This document shows, piece by piece, positions 1 to 8,395 of a stretch of 64,000 nucleotides of DNA. The position numbers and the translations under genes were made by a program. The notes under the pieces are model-generated. The model was not told where the DNA came from, made no database searches, and was given only the letters and a program-made list of their open reading frames with translations. The DNA lies in contig JALOAD010000003.1 of the NCBI GenBank assembly GCA_023228995.1, positions 89,789-153,788 on the forward strand. Reading direction: 5' to 3'. This stretch comes from Candidatus Muiribacterium halophilum. GTDB lineage: Bacteria; Muiribacteriota; Muiribacteriia; Muiribacteriales; Muiribacteriaceae. The first letter of the stretch is position 1, and each line of letters begins with the position of its first letter.

Positions 1-1359
1 AAAAGCAGAAGATATTTTTAAAGAATCTGTACCTTCTTTAAGATATGTAAACAGCATTCCTTTAATCTTTGTCTTATTTTTTCTAAAAATATCAATTATT
101 ATAGCCCCTATTCCTGTATTACTTGTACCCATACTCTCAAGAATATATTTGTAATTTTTAATATCCATATTTTCAATAATATCTTTAGCAATTATTCTAT
201 CAAAATAATCTGAACTTTTAAGCATATCCATATATATATTAAAAGCATTACCTGGTTTTGTATAAGCTAGAGAATATCTAAAAACCTGCCTAGCTGGAGC
301 TTCTGGTTCAAGACTGTAAATTTCTTTGATAATATTAGTATTTATTTTTTCATTTAATAAAAAAGCTCCAAGTAATATTGCTTTAACATTTTTATCCTCA
401 GTTGTAAAAAGAGTTTTATAAAAATATGCCGAAGCTTTATCACCAAATCTTGACAGAGTTTCAAGAATCATTAATTTAAGTTCCATTGAGCATAATGGGA
501 TTTTATCTATAAGTTTAAGAGTTATTTCTTCAGAAAATTCAATATAAGGTAAAATTGCAGACATTAATCTGTCATTTTCAAGCGAAAGATTAAAACTTTT
601 CTCAAGTACCTCAATACCTCTTGGACCATGTTTTTTTAAAATCTCAGGTAAATATTTTAGATAATTATCACAAACATCGGATTTTGTAAGTTCTGAACCC
701 AAAAATTCAGCTATAGATTCTCCGACAATAAACAAAGCTTTTTCTGCACAATCTGACAAAAGAATATTTTCATCTTTTAAATATCCCAAAAGTTTTACAA
801 CATTTTCTTCTGTCCTTATTGTACCAAGAATTTCAAATATAGCGTAAGTTCTTTCTTTGTGAGAAATATCAATAATATTATAAAGTTGTTCTGCTTTTTT
901 ATTATCAATTCTTTTTAAAGTTTCTTTAATAAAAAACAAAACCTGTCCTTCAATATTAGGAATCATCTTTATAAGAATTGTTGATTTTCCAATACTTTTA
1001 AGACAATACAAAACTTTTTCACATAATATAAAATCATTTCTTGCAAAAAGACTGCTAAGATGATTAATTATTTTTTCATTACCACCTTTACCTAAAGCAA
1101 TAGAAATTAAAAATTTAAGATCTTCTAATTTTTCACTTTGAAAAAGCTTAATTAAAAGAGGATTATACTGTTCACCAGGACTTTTTATAAATATTTCAAT
1201 TATATTTCTCCTTATATCCTGCTCTTCAGAAGAAATATATAATTTTACAAGTTTTTCAGCTTCAGGAACTGAAAGATATTTAATTATTTCATCCTGTGCT
1301 CTAGCAACAATAATTGTATCTTTTTTTTTAATATCATCAATATAAATATCAATACTCAT
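1..1359 (-). CDS. HEAT-like helical repeat protein, partial (3' end off the left edge)
   Basis: The minus-strand frame is open from an ATG at 1359 to the window edge: 453 codons with no stop, so the C-terminus is missing. The product starts MSIDIYIDDIKKK and consists of repeated short amphipathic helix pairs with leucine/isoleucine spacing (for example EQDIRRNIIEIFIK, then DCAEKALFIVGES). This resembles HEAT/armadillo-like scaffolds. There is no signal peptide and no catalytic motif that I recognise. A GGGGAG Shine-Dalgarno lies in the last codons of the upstream cdaR gene, whose stop is only 3 nt before this ATG, so the gene is very likely the third gene of a cdaA-cdaR operon. Function unknown; a protein-interaction role is inferred from the fold only. 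Confidence 0.75.
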   Translation of the reverse strand, partial: MSIDIYIDDIKKKDTIIVARAQDEIIKYLSVPEAEKLVKLYISSEEQDIRRNIIEIFIKSPGEQYNPLLIKLFQSEKLEDLKFLISIALGKGGNEKIINHLSSLFARNDFILCEKVLYCLKSIGKSTILIKMIPNIEGQVLFFIKETLKRIDNKKAEQLYNIIDISHKERTYAIFEILGTIRTEENVVKLLGYLKDENILLSDCAEKALFIVGESIAEFLGSELTKSDVCDNYLKYLPEILKKHGPRGIEVLEKSFNLSLENDRLMSAILPYIEFSEEITLKLIDKIPLCSMELKLMILETLSRFGDKASAYFYKTLFTTEDKNVKAILLGAFLLNEKINTNIIKEIYSLEPEAPARQVFRYSLAYTKPGNAFNIYMDMLKSSDYFDRIIAKDIIENMDIKNYKYILESMGTSNTGIGAIIIDIFRKNKTKIKGMLFTYLKEGTDSLKISSAF

Positions 1360-1362
1360 TTT

Positions 1363-2295
1363 TCACTCCCCTTTCTTTTTCAATACTACCGTAACTTCAA
1401 CATCTTTTCTTTTTACAAAAGAAAAATCATTACCTTCAATTAATCTATAATTTTTTGTAATACTATTTTTTCTTTCATCTAAAATAATTGGTTCAGTTTT
1501 AATATATTCAATTTCTGAAAGAACTTCTGGATGAGCTTTCACATCAACTGTGTCTGGATTGATAAAAACAGAAAAAATTTCATAGTCCTCTGGTACAGTT
1601 CCAATATCAGCTTTTATTAATTTAGCTTCTATAGGAAACTTATTCGCACTAATATTTACCAAAACATCAGGCGGGTTTATTTTAAGATTTTTTATTTTAT
1701 CATAATTTCTATCCAAAACATCTATTTTAGCTCTAATTGAATGTTCACCTTCAGAATAATTCACCAGATTTAACTTAACTTTAACAGTAAATATCCGGTC
1801 AATATCAGATTTATCTCCAAGAATTTCAACTTCATTAGGAACATCAGTAATATAATCATAATAAAAATCATTTTTTTTCATTATCTGATAATCAACAAGC
1901 ATTTTTGTATAAAAAATATTTTTTAGAATAACAGGTATTTTGTCAGGTTCAATTCTAATCAATTCAATTTCATCAGGTTTAAAAAGAATAACAGGAAGAT
2001 CAAATTGACCAATTTCTTCTTTACCTTTTAAATCAACAATTGCAAAAATATTTTCAATACCTCGTATAATTTCTTTTCTTTTACCTTTAACAGTAACTTT
2101 AACCTCATTTTTAAGAAGTTCATGAACTACTCTTTCATTAGCACCTTTAACTGAAATTTTAAGATTTTTTTCTCTGATAACTTCAGGATCATCTGTTGAT
2201 ATTACATAAAGCCATAGCATTACAGAAACAAGCAATGCAATAGTTTTAAGACCAATATTTCTTGTCAATATATCTCTTGTAACATCTAAAGCCAT
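1363..2295 (-). CDS. cdaR: YbbR-domain protein, CdaA regulator-like (CdaR)
   Basis: 310 residues with one N-terminal membrane helix (about residues 15-32, TIALLVSVMLWLYV) followed by several beta-rich YbbR repeats predicted to lie outside the membrane. YbbR proteins encoded next to cdaA bind and modulate the membrane diadenylate cyclase in Firmicutes; that role is inferred here from the neighbourhood. The ATG overlaps the cdaA stop by one base (TAATG), implying translational coupling. Firmicute operons usually continue with glmM. Here a HEAT-like gene follows, and the only phosphohexomutase in the window is at 35101-36441. Confidence 0.85.
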   Translation of the reverse strand: MALDVTRDILTRNIGLKTIALLVSVMLWLYVISTDDPEVIREKNLKISVKGANERVVHELLKNEVKVTVKGKRKEIIRGIENIFAIVDLKGKEEIGQFDLPVILFKPDEIELIRIEPDKIPVILKNIFYTKMLVDYQIMKKNDFYYDYITDVPNEVEILGDKSDIDRIFTVKVKLNLVNYSEGEHSIRAKIDVLDRNYDKIKNLKINPPDVLVNISANKFPIEAKLIKADIGTVPEDYEIFSVFINPDTVDVKAHPEVLSEIEYIKTEPIILDERKNSITKNYRLIEGNDFSFVKRKDVEVTVVLKKKGE

Positions 2296-3056
2296 TATTT
2301 TTCTCCAAGGAGTTCTTCTCTAAGTATTTTTTTAAGTAAAATTTCATTTACTTCACGAAGCACACCATCCTTAACTATAGATATAACTTTTCTTTCTTCT
2401 GATATAACAATTACAAAAGCATCACTAATTTCTGAAAGCCCAATCGCAGCTCTATGCCTTGTACCAAATTTTTTATCAAGAATATTAGTATCAGTTAAAG
2501 GTAAAAAACAACTTGCAGCTTCTATTATATTACCATTTAAAATCATTGCCCCATCATGCAAAGCAGAAGATTTTTGAAACAAAGTAACGACTAATTCTTT
2601 AGAAAAAATACTTTGAAGCTTTATGCCAGAATCAATAAATTCTTTAAGGCCAGTTTCTCTTTGAATAACAATAAGACCACCAAGTCCTTGTTTTGCAAGC
2701 AATCGTGACGCATGACTAATATCTTCCACAAGTTTTCCAAGTTCTTCAATATTAAGAATCCTTCTACCAAAAGCAGTTTTTCTACCAATATTTTCGAATA
2801 ATTTTCTAAGTTCAGGCTGAAAAATAACAACAATACCATAAATACCAATTGGAAGAATATTTTTAACAATCCATTTAAGAGTATTTAATTCAAGAATCGT
2901 AGCAAGTACTGAGGGAATAACTATTACTATCATACCCAAAAATATATTAAATGCTCTTGTATCTTTAAGAAAATAAATAAGATAATAAACAAATAAAAAA
3001 ACAATAAATATATCTAAAAAATCATTCCACTGAAGATCAGCAAGCAAATTTATCAT
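2295..3056 (-). CDS. cdaA: Diadenylate cyclase, CdaA type (c-di-AMP synthase)
   Basis: 253 residues. Three hydrophobic helices (about 13-30, 36-56, 61-79) anchor a cytoplasmic DAC domain (about 95-250). Both catalytic signatures of the DisA_N family are present: DGA at 168-170 (in LHDGAMIL) and RHR at 200-202 (in GTRHRAAIG). The enzyme condenses two ATP into cyclic di-AMP. Length and topology match CdaA rather than DisA or CdaS. It heads the cdaA-cdaR-HEAT unit. c-di-AMP usually controls potassium, osmotic and envelope homeostasis; no c-di-AMP riboswitch or hydrolase gene is visible in the window. Confidence 0.93.
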   Translation of the reverse strand: MINLLADLQWNDFLDIFIVFLFVYYLIYFLKDTRAFNIFLGMIVIVIPSVLATILELNTLKWIVKNILPIGIYGIVVIFQPELRKLFENIGRKTAFGRRILNIEELGKLVEDISHASRLLAKQGLGGLIVIQRETGLKEFIDSGIKLQSIFSKELVVTLFQKSSALHDGAMILNGNIIEAASCFLPLTDTNILDKKFGTRHRAAIGLSEISDAFVIVISEERKVISIVKDGVLREVNEILLKKILREELLGEK

Positions 3057-3119
3057 TAATTTTACCTAATCCGTTATACAATATCTACTTTTTTAACTAA
3101 TTTCTCTTTTTTAATAAAA

Positions 3120-4667
3120 TTATTCAATCCATTCAAAATCTTTCATAAATCTTATTTTATCATTGTATTCAATTAAATTAAACAAAACAACAAAATTTTT
3201 AGTTATAATTTTATTTTCAGGCTCTATATTCATAGCAAGTTTAAAATTATCCAATGATTTTTTATAATCACCAACTTTTGCATAAACAATTCCTTTATGG
3301 ACAAGAATTTCAATATCGTTTTCTTTAACATTATCAAACACTTTTGCTGAATCAGTATATCTTTTTTTCTTATAAAGAATCCAACCCAAAGTATCAAAAT
3401 AAATATCCTTTTTTTTATCGTCTTTTTCTATAGCAAGAGAAACCAGCTCTTCAGCTCTATCAAGCTTAATATTTTCCATAGAATATAAATAAGCTAAATT
3501 ATTGAGAATATCAGTATTATTATCTCTAATATTCAAGTATTCTTCCAGATATTTAATACCAAGTTTAGGTTGTTTAACAAAAATATAAAAATCAGAAATA
3601 TGCTCAAGTATATTTAAGTTTTTAGGATCAAGAGAATATGCTTTTTCATAGTATTTACGAGCTTTTTCAAATTCACCATTTAAAAAATAGCAATAAGCAA
3701 GAGTATCAATAATCTCAGCCTCAGAATTTCTAATACTATAAGCCTTCAGTGCAAATTCAAGACCTTCTTCAGGTTTAGCAAGTTTTTTAACATAAAGATA
3801 AGCAAGATTATTATAAGCATAAGCGTCTTGTGGGTTAATATCAATAGTATATTTATATATAAGTTCAGAAAGCCAGATTGGTACTTCTGAATTATTCACA
3901 CTATAAACATCATGAAACATTATAAGATTTTTTAAAACAATTGTTTTTAAAGCTTTATTATCAGGAGCAGCATCAATAGCTTTCTGATACTCAATAACCG
4001 CAATTCTATGAGCAGAAGGATTTTTAAGACCAGTATTTTTAAAAAAATTACCAACAGCATAATGAAGTTTTGAATTATTCCCAGAATTATAAATTGCAAA
4101 TTCAATTTTTTCATAAAAAGGAAATTGATATTCAGCAAAATTCTTATCTTTTGACAATAAAAAATAAATAATTGAATTATAAACGCTATACCATGGATTA
4201 TTAGGATTTAAACTAATAAGTGCTTCAGATTCTCTCAATAAATTCAAACCTTTTACTTTATTATTTTTTTCATTAAGTTCATAATCACAAACATTCAAAA
4301 TAAACATAAGAAAATTCAAATTAGATATTTTTTCACCAGTAAGATAAAAATGAGAAATATCATTTTTCATATCAATAAAATATTTATTCCTGTTTTTCTG
4401 ATGAGCAAGCCAAGTAATAATAACTTCAGATTGAACAGCATCACTTTTGTTATTTTTAACAATTTTCATAACATCTTCATAAGACAAAGAAGAAATACTA
4501 AAATCATATTCATAAAGATTAACACCAAAAGAAAATAAATTCCTCAAATCAACAATATCAGCAAAAACAGAAAAATTAAAAATAAACAAAAATAATACAA
4601 ATAAACCCAAAAACTTAATTTTCATTTTTAATAGATTTTTAATTAAACAAAAATTTTTAACAATCAT
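3120..4667 (-). CDS. Exported tetratricopeptide-repeat protein
   Basis: 515 residues. A Lys-rich start and a hydrophobic stretch (about residues 18-36, FLGLFVLFLFIFNFSVFA) look like a signal peptide ending near ADIVD. The rest is TPR-like: helix pairs such as AYAYNNLAYLYVKK, AEIIDTLAYCYFLNGEFEKA and LNILEHISDFYIF repeat about every 34 residues. The ATG at 4667 is preferred because GTGAGG lies 7 nt upstream; the in-frame Met at residue 15 has no ribosome site. Probably a periplasmic or outer-membrane-associated scaffold; partner unknown. Confidence 0.75.
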   Translation of the reverse strand: MIVKNFCLIKNLLKMKIKFLGLFVLFLFIFNFSVFADIVDLRNLFSFGVNLYEYDFSISSLSYEDVMKIVKNNKSDAVQSEVIITWLAHQKNRNKYFIDMKNDISHFYLTGEKISNLNFLMFILNVCDYELNEKNNKVKGLNLLRESEALISLNPNNPWYSVYNSIIYFLLSKDKNFAEYQFPFYEKIEFAIYNSGNNSKLHYAVGNFFKNTGLKNPSAHRIAVIEYQKAIDAAPDNKALKTIVLKNLIMFHDVYSVNNSEVPIWLSELIYKYTIDINPQDAYAYNNLAYLYVKKLAKPEEGLEFALKAYSIRNSEAEIIDTLAYCYFLNGEFEKARKYYEKAYSLDPKNLNILEHISDFYIFVKQPKLGIKYLEEYLNIRDNNTDILNNLAYLYSMENIKLDRAEELVSLAIEKDDKKKDIYFDTLGWILYKKKRYTDSAKVFDNVKENDIEILVHKGIVYAKVGDYKKSLDNFKLAMNIEPENKIITKNFVVLFNLIEYNDKIRFMKDFEWIE

Positions 4668-4710
4668 TAAAAAACCTCACATAAAATTCAAAACAACTTT
4701 AAAGAATTAT

Positions 4711-5757
4711 TTATAATCTTTCATTGTATTGATCTTCAAAATATTTAAGATAATCACCAGTTTTAATATTTTCAACCCATTTTCTATTATTAATATACCA
4801 TAAAACAGTTTCTCTAATACCAGTTTTAAAATTATATTCAGGAGACCAATCAAGCTCATTTTTTATTTTAGAAGCATCAATAGCATATCTTTTATCATGA
4901 CCAGGTCTATCCTTTACAAATTTAATGAGATTTTGAGAATTATTACTTTTTGTAAATTCATCAACCAAATCACAAAGAGTACGAACAATATCAATATTTG
5001 TAATTTCATTATTTCCACCAACATTATAAGTTTCACCATCAGAAGCATTAACAAGGACAGTTTCAATAGCTTTACAATGATCTTTTACAAAAAGCCAATC
5101 TCTAACATTATCACCCTTTCCATAAACAGGAATTTCTTTTTTATCAATAATTCTATCAATAACAAGAGGAATAAGCTTTTCAGGAAACTGATATGGACCA
5201 TAATTATTTGAACAATTTGTAATATTAATAGGCAAACCAAAAGTTCTATTATAAGAACGCACAATATGATCAGAAGAAGCTTTGGATGCTGAATAAGGAC
5301 TAGAAGGATCATAACTAGTATTTTCAGTAAACAAACCTGTTTCACCCAAACTACCATAAACTTCATCAGTAGAAACATGAAGAAATTTTTTATCAGAAAC
5401 ATCTTTCCAGAATTTTCTACAAACTTCAAGAAGACAAAAAGTACCAAAAACATTAGTTCTAATAAATTCTTCAGGACCAAGAATAGATCTATCAACATGA
5501 GATTCAGCAGCAAAATGAACCACAGTATTAACATTATGATTTTCAAAAATATCAAGAATTACTTTTTCATTACAAATATCACCACGAACAAAAAAATAAT
5601 TATCATTATCTTCAATTTCAATAAGATTTGCAGGATTACCCGCATAAGTTAATTTATCCAAATTAACTATTTTTATATCTTTATGTTTTTCCAACATATA
5701 TAAAATAAAATTACTACCAATAAACCCGCAACCACCAGTAACAAGAATATTTTTCAT
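4711..5757 (-). CDS. rfbB: dTDP-glucose 4,6-dehydratase
   Basis: 348 residues, an extended short-chain dehydrogenase of the usual RmlB length. The NAD-binding GGCGFIG is at 8-14. The active-site Thr-Asp-Glu triplet (T130-D131-E132 in HVSTDEVYG) and the Tyr155-x3-Lys159 pair (YSASK) are intact. It converts dTDP-glucose to dTDP-4-keto-6-deoxyglucose, the precursor of L-rhamnose and other deoxysugars. An RmlD-like reductase lies at 12079-12924, but no rmlA or rmlC homologue is in the window. It stands alone here, followed upstream by an 845-bp repeat-rich gap. Confidence 0.93.
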   Translation of the reverse strand: MKNILVTGGCGFIGSNFILYMLEKHKDIKIVNLDKLTYAGNPANLIEIEDNDNYFFVRGDICNEKVILDIFENHNVNTVVHFAAESHVDRSILGPEEFIRTNVFGTFCLLEVCRKFWKDVSDKKFLHVSTDEVYGSLGETGLFTENTSYDPSSPYSASKASSDHIVRSYNRTFGLPINITNCSNNYGPYQFPEKLIPLVIDRIIDKKEIPVYGKGDNVRDWLFVKDHCKAIETVLVNASDGETYNVGGNNEITNIDIVRTLCDLVDEFTKSNNSQNLIKFVKDRPGHDKRYAIDASKIKNELDWSPEYNFKTGIRETVLWYINNRKWVENIKTGDYLKYFEDQYNERL

Positions 5758-5923
5758 ATATTACCATCCCATATCATTTATTATCATAAATATACTATAT
5801 AACATTTAACATGTTTTTTAAAGATTTATAGTTGTTATTTGTAATGTCAATTGAATTCTCAACTTAAATAAACAAAAATCAATATAATGTAAAAAATGTA
5901 ATACCTGTGTGTATTTGTATTTT

Positions 5924-6183
5924 GTCATATCTGTTTGTTTTGGTGTTTTGTCATATCTGTTTGTTTTGGTGTTTTGTCATATCTGTTTGTTTTGATGTTT
6001 TGTCATATCTGTTTGTTTTGGTGTTTTGTCATATCTGTTTGTTTTGGTGTTTTGTCATATCTGTTTGTTTTGGTGTTTTGTCATATCTGTTTGTTTTGGT
6101 GTTTTGTCATATCTGTTTGTTTTGGTGTTTTCTCATATCTGTTTGTTTTGGTGTTTTCTCATATCTGTTTGTTTTGGTGTTTT
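5924..6183. repeat. Tandem array, ten copies of a 26-bp unit
   Basis: The unit begins GTCATATCTGTTTG and recurs at 5924, 5950, 5976, 6002, 6028, 6054, 6080, 6106, 6132 and 6158, exactly 26 bp apart. The copies are almost identical: one has a G-to-A change (TTTGATG, before 6002) and the last two begin CTCATAT instead of GTCATAT. An eleventh degenerate start follows at 6184. There are no spacers, so this is a minisatellite and not a CRISPR array. Its T-rich strand carries no stop in more than one frame, which makes long spurious open frames. Confidence 0.95.
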
Positions 6184-6209
6184 CTCATCCTGATACTATT
6201 TTGAAGATT

Positions 6210-6239
6210 GTCATCCCGGCATGACTCTGAGCCGGGATC
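6210..6239. repeat. Dispersed palindrome, CCGGGAT family
   Basis: Arms ATCCCGG and CCGGGAT enclose a 12-nt loop containing TCTGAG. The same element, in either orientation, occurs at least nine more times in this window, always between genes. Confidence 0.9.
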
Positions 6240-6386
6240 TGTTTTTGTTTTTTTTATATTATCAATTTTCTTTTTAATAAAAAGCTTCAAAAACATTTTT
6301 TTTGCAGACAACTTGCTCGAAATAATAGTAAAATAAAACTTAACAAAAACAATGAATTTCTTAGAAAATTAAATACCTTTTGTGAT

Positions 6387-6537
6387 TTTTAAAAAGTAAC
6401 AGAATAAAATAATTTGATATGTCATAAATTTATTTATGTAAATATCATAGAATTTTATCCCATATTTATGAAAGTTATTCTCATAAATTTTAATTTTCAA
6501 GGTTTATCCGTGAAAATCCGTGTAATCTGTGATAAAA
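6387..6537. repeat. ~140-bp dispersed foldable element, copy 1 (diverged)
   Basis: Starts near AAAAAGTAACAGAATAAAAT and ends with the ATCCGTGTAATCTGTGATAAA phrase. It aligns over its length with copies at 7951-8100 and 23797-23938. The outer stem is imperfect in this copy. Confidence 0.7.
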
Positions 6538-6565
6538 ATGCTTATGATTTGTTTTTTTCCCTTTC

Positions 6566-6616
6566 CCATTTCACTATTTCACTATTTCACTATTTCACCA
6601 TTTCACCCTTTCACCC
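6566..6616. repeat. TTTCAC 9-bp microsatellite
   Basis: About five units of CTATTTCAC or CCATTTCAC in tandem. The array runs into the 3' end of wecB and, read on the minus strand, supplies the last residues and TGA stop of that gene. Similar arrays are at 8205-8285, 32290-32325, 38945-39030 and 63810-63890. Confidence 0.85.
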
Positions 6617-7754
6617 GCTTCTTACTTTCCCAGCTCTTAACAACTTCAACAATTTTATCGCAAGAATTCCCAACACCATAAGGATTTATCGCAGTAGACA
6701 TTTTTTCATATAAATCAGCATTTTCAAAAACTTCACAAAAATTAGTTTCAATTGCCAAACTATCAGAACCAACCAAAATCACAGTACCAGCCTCAACAGC
6801 CTCAGGTCTTTCAGTAGTATCTCTTGTGACAAGTACCGGTTTACCTAAAGCAGGAGCTTCTTCCTGAATACCACCCGAATCAGTAATAATAATATGAGAT
6901 TTATTCATAACATAAGTAAAAAACAAATAATCCAAAGGCTCAATCAAAAAAAAGTTATCAATATCACAAAGCATATCCAAAGCCATATCCCGAACATTAG
7001 GATTCAAATGAACAGGATAAATAAAATTCAAATCATTTTTATATTTCAAACATAATTTTTTAAACGATAAAAATATATTTTTAAAATTATAACCAAAATT
7101 TTCTCTTCTATGACCAGTTACAAGAATTAATTTTTTACTAAAAACATCAGAACAAGTCAGTTTTTTAATTTTTTCATCAAAATCTTTTTCAAGTTTTTTT
7201 TGCTTAATAATATTCAAAGACTCAAAAAGCGCATCAATAACCGTATTACCAGTTACAAAAATCGTTTCAGGTTCAATATTTTCTTTTATAAGATTATTTC
7301 TAGACTCATTAGTAGGAGATAAATGTAAATCAGCCAAAACCCCAGTAATTTGCCTATTCTTTTCTTCAGGAAACGGCGAATATTTATTATAAGTCCTTAG
7401 ACCAGCCTCAACATGAGCAATTTTTATTTTTAGATAAAAACAAGCTAATGAAGTTGCCATAGTAGTTGTAGTATCACCATGAACAAAAACAATATCAGGC
7501 ATTTCTTTTTCAAGAATACTCTTCATACCATTTAAAACATTAGAAGTAATATCAAAAATAGTCTGATTTTTCTTCATAATATCAAGATCATAATCAGGAA
7601 TTATATCAAATATATCAAGAACCTGATCAAGCATTTCTCTATGTTGAGCAGTTACAACAACAATATTATTAATATTATTTTTTTTTAATTTATTAACAAG
7701 AGGAGCCATTTTAATAGCTTCCGGTCTTGTCCCAAAAACAGTCATAGTTTTCAT
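6603..7754 (-). CDS. wecB: UDP-N-acetylglucosamine 2-epimerase (non-hydrolysing)
   Basis: 383 residues from the ATG at 7754, chosen because AGGAG lies 7 nt upstream and the product then begins MKTMTVFGTRPEAIKM, the family N-terminus; an in-frame TTG at 7775 has no support. Family motifs HGDTTTTM, HVEAGLRT, GHRREN and DSGGIQEEAP are intact. It interconverts UDP-GlcNAc and UDP-ManNAc for surface glycans. The C-terminus is odd: the last codons (RVKG, then TGA) are read from the TTTCAC microsatellite, so the original end may have been replaced. Confidence 0.93.
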   Translation of the reverse strand: MKTMTVFGTRPEAIKMAPLVNKLKKNNINNIVVVTAQHREMLDQVLDIFDIIPDYDLDIMKKNQTIFDITSNVLNGMKSILEKEMPDIVFVHGDTTTTMATSLACFYLKIKIAHVEAGLRTYNKYSPFPEEKNRQITGVLADLHLSPTNESRNNLIKENIEPETIFVTGNTVIDALFESLNIIKQKKLEKDFDEKIKKLTCSDVFSKKLILVTGHRRENFGYNFKNIFLSFKKLCLKYKNDLNFIYPVHLNPNVRDMALDMLCDIDNFFLIEPLDYLFFTYVMNKSHIIITDSGGIQEEAPALGKPVLVTRDTTERPEAVEAGTVILVGSDSLAIETNFCEVFENADLYEKMSTAINPYGVGNSCDKIVEVVKSWESKKRVKG

Positions 7755-7863
7755 AATAAACTCCTGTAAAATCAATTAGCACAACTTAGCCATATTTATA
7801 ACACGTTGCAAATAGTATAACTTCATCATAATGTGACTCTGTCAAAAATTAACGATGCCAAAC

Positions 7864-7907
7864 AAAATGTTCACTGAACATCAAACAAAATGTTCACTGA
7901 ACATTTT
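7864..7907. repeat. Duplicated perfect palindrome (ATGTTCA-C-TGAACAT)
   Basis: Two copies start 23 bp apart. The second (7887-7907) has 10-bp arms around a single C. A related palindrome with a 3-nt centre, TGTTC-TGT-GAACA, lies near 23505. It could be an operator-like site or another mobile hairpin; no regulator is suggested. Confidence 0.6.
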
Positions 7908-7950
7908 GATAACCTAATTAGAATTGCTTTTAAAAAATTAAAAACTTTTA

Positions 7951-8100
7951 TCTTTTAAAAAGTTACAGAATAAAATAATTGATATGTCATAAATTCATTT
8001 ACGTAAATTTCAATTATTTTATTCAATGTTAATGGTGTTTTTTACTATTAATTTTAATTTTCCAGCCTTATCCGTGTAAATCCGTGTAATCCGTGGTAAA
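7951..8100. repeat. ~140-bp dispersed foldable element, copy 2
   Basis: The outer arms are a perfect 15-bp inverted repeat: GAATAAAATAATTGA at 7968-7982 and its complement at 8010-8024. A second hairpin and the phrase TCCGTGTAATCCGTGGTAAA follow. Copies are at 6387-6537 and 23797-23938. Confidence 0.85.
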
Positions 8101-8204
8101 AAAAGCTTTAGCTCAGTTTCTTAATTGTTCCTATAATTCCAAATTCGACATTGCTTTTCATACGCTTAATCTGTCAAACTTCGCTTGTCACGGCTTTATA
8201 CTCT

Positions 8205-8285
8205 TTCACTACTTCACCACTTCACTATTTCACTACTTCGCCATTTCACCTGTCACAGCTTTATACTCTTTCACCACTTCACCGT
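8205..8285. repeat. TTTCAC microsatellite, interrupted
   Basis: Units such as CACTTCAC, TATTTCAC and CCATTTCAC repeat with a short interruption that repeats the phrase TGTCACRGCTTTATACTC. Same family as 6566-6616. Confidence 0.7.
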
Positions 8286-8312
8286 ATTTCTAATTCTTAA
8301 TTGCTTGTTTTT

Positions 8313-8395
8313 TCTCACTAGTTGCCAAAGCAACGCTTACTAGGATTATTTATAATCCGCTCACTATTGCCATCGGCAAGCTCACCGCATTTCTA
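8313..8395. repeat. Hairpin mosaic with constant separators
   Basis: Reads CTCACTA, hairpin GTTGC/GCAAC, GCTTACTA, hairpin GGATTAT/ATAATCC, GCTCACTA, hairpin TTGCC/GGCAA, GCTCACCGC. The separators are nearly constant while the hairpins differ. Equivalent mosaics are at 32113-32290, 37178-37275 and 63660-63690. The adjacent galE end carries a further hairpin. Confidence 0.75.

Larger units (their letters stand above)
5758..6602. other. 845-bp intergenic repeat region between rfbB and wecB
   Basis: No credible gene. It holds, in order, a phrase shared with other gaps (AAATAAACAAAAATCAATATA at about 5870-5890), a ten-copy 26-bp array (5924-6183), a CCGGGAT palindrome (6210-6239), one copy of the ~140-bp foldable element (6387-6537) and a TTTCAC microsatellite (6566-6616). 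Open frames inside the 26-bp array are an artefact of its sequence. Confidence 0.8.
7755..8392. other. 638-bp intergenic repeat region between wecB and galE
   Basis: No gene seen. Contents in order: two palindromes with TGTTCA/TGAACA arms (7866-7907), the best-preserved copy of the ~140-bp foldable element (7951-8100), TTTCAC microsatellites (about 8205-8285) and a mosaic of three hairpins with constant separators (8313-8392). Confidence 0.8.

Noticed and set aside
5085-5555. Long leucine-rich frame on the same strand as rfbB, and similar frames inside other genes
   Set aside because: Out-of-frame shadows of well-supported genes in AT-rich DNA.
5924-6183. CRISPR array
   Set aside because: Units follow each other without spacers, are not of the usual repeat/spacer form, and no cas gene is in the window.
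5907-6224. Open frames of about 90-105 codons across the 26-bp array, rich in Cys, Phe and Val
   Set aside because: The reading is purely the repeat translated in two overlapping frames; no ribosome site and no conserved protein pattern.
6414-6713. 99-codon plus-strand frame overlapping the wecB 3' end
   Set aside because: It runs through the foldable element and microsatellite and then antisense to wecB; no coding signal.
7864-7907. LexA/SOS box
   Set aside because: The half-sites have the order GTTC..GAAC, opposite to the Gram-positive GAAC..GTTC box, and there is no repair gene adjacent.
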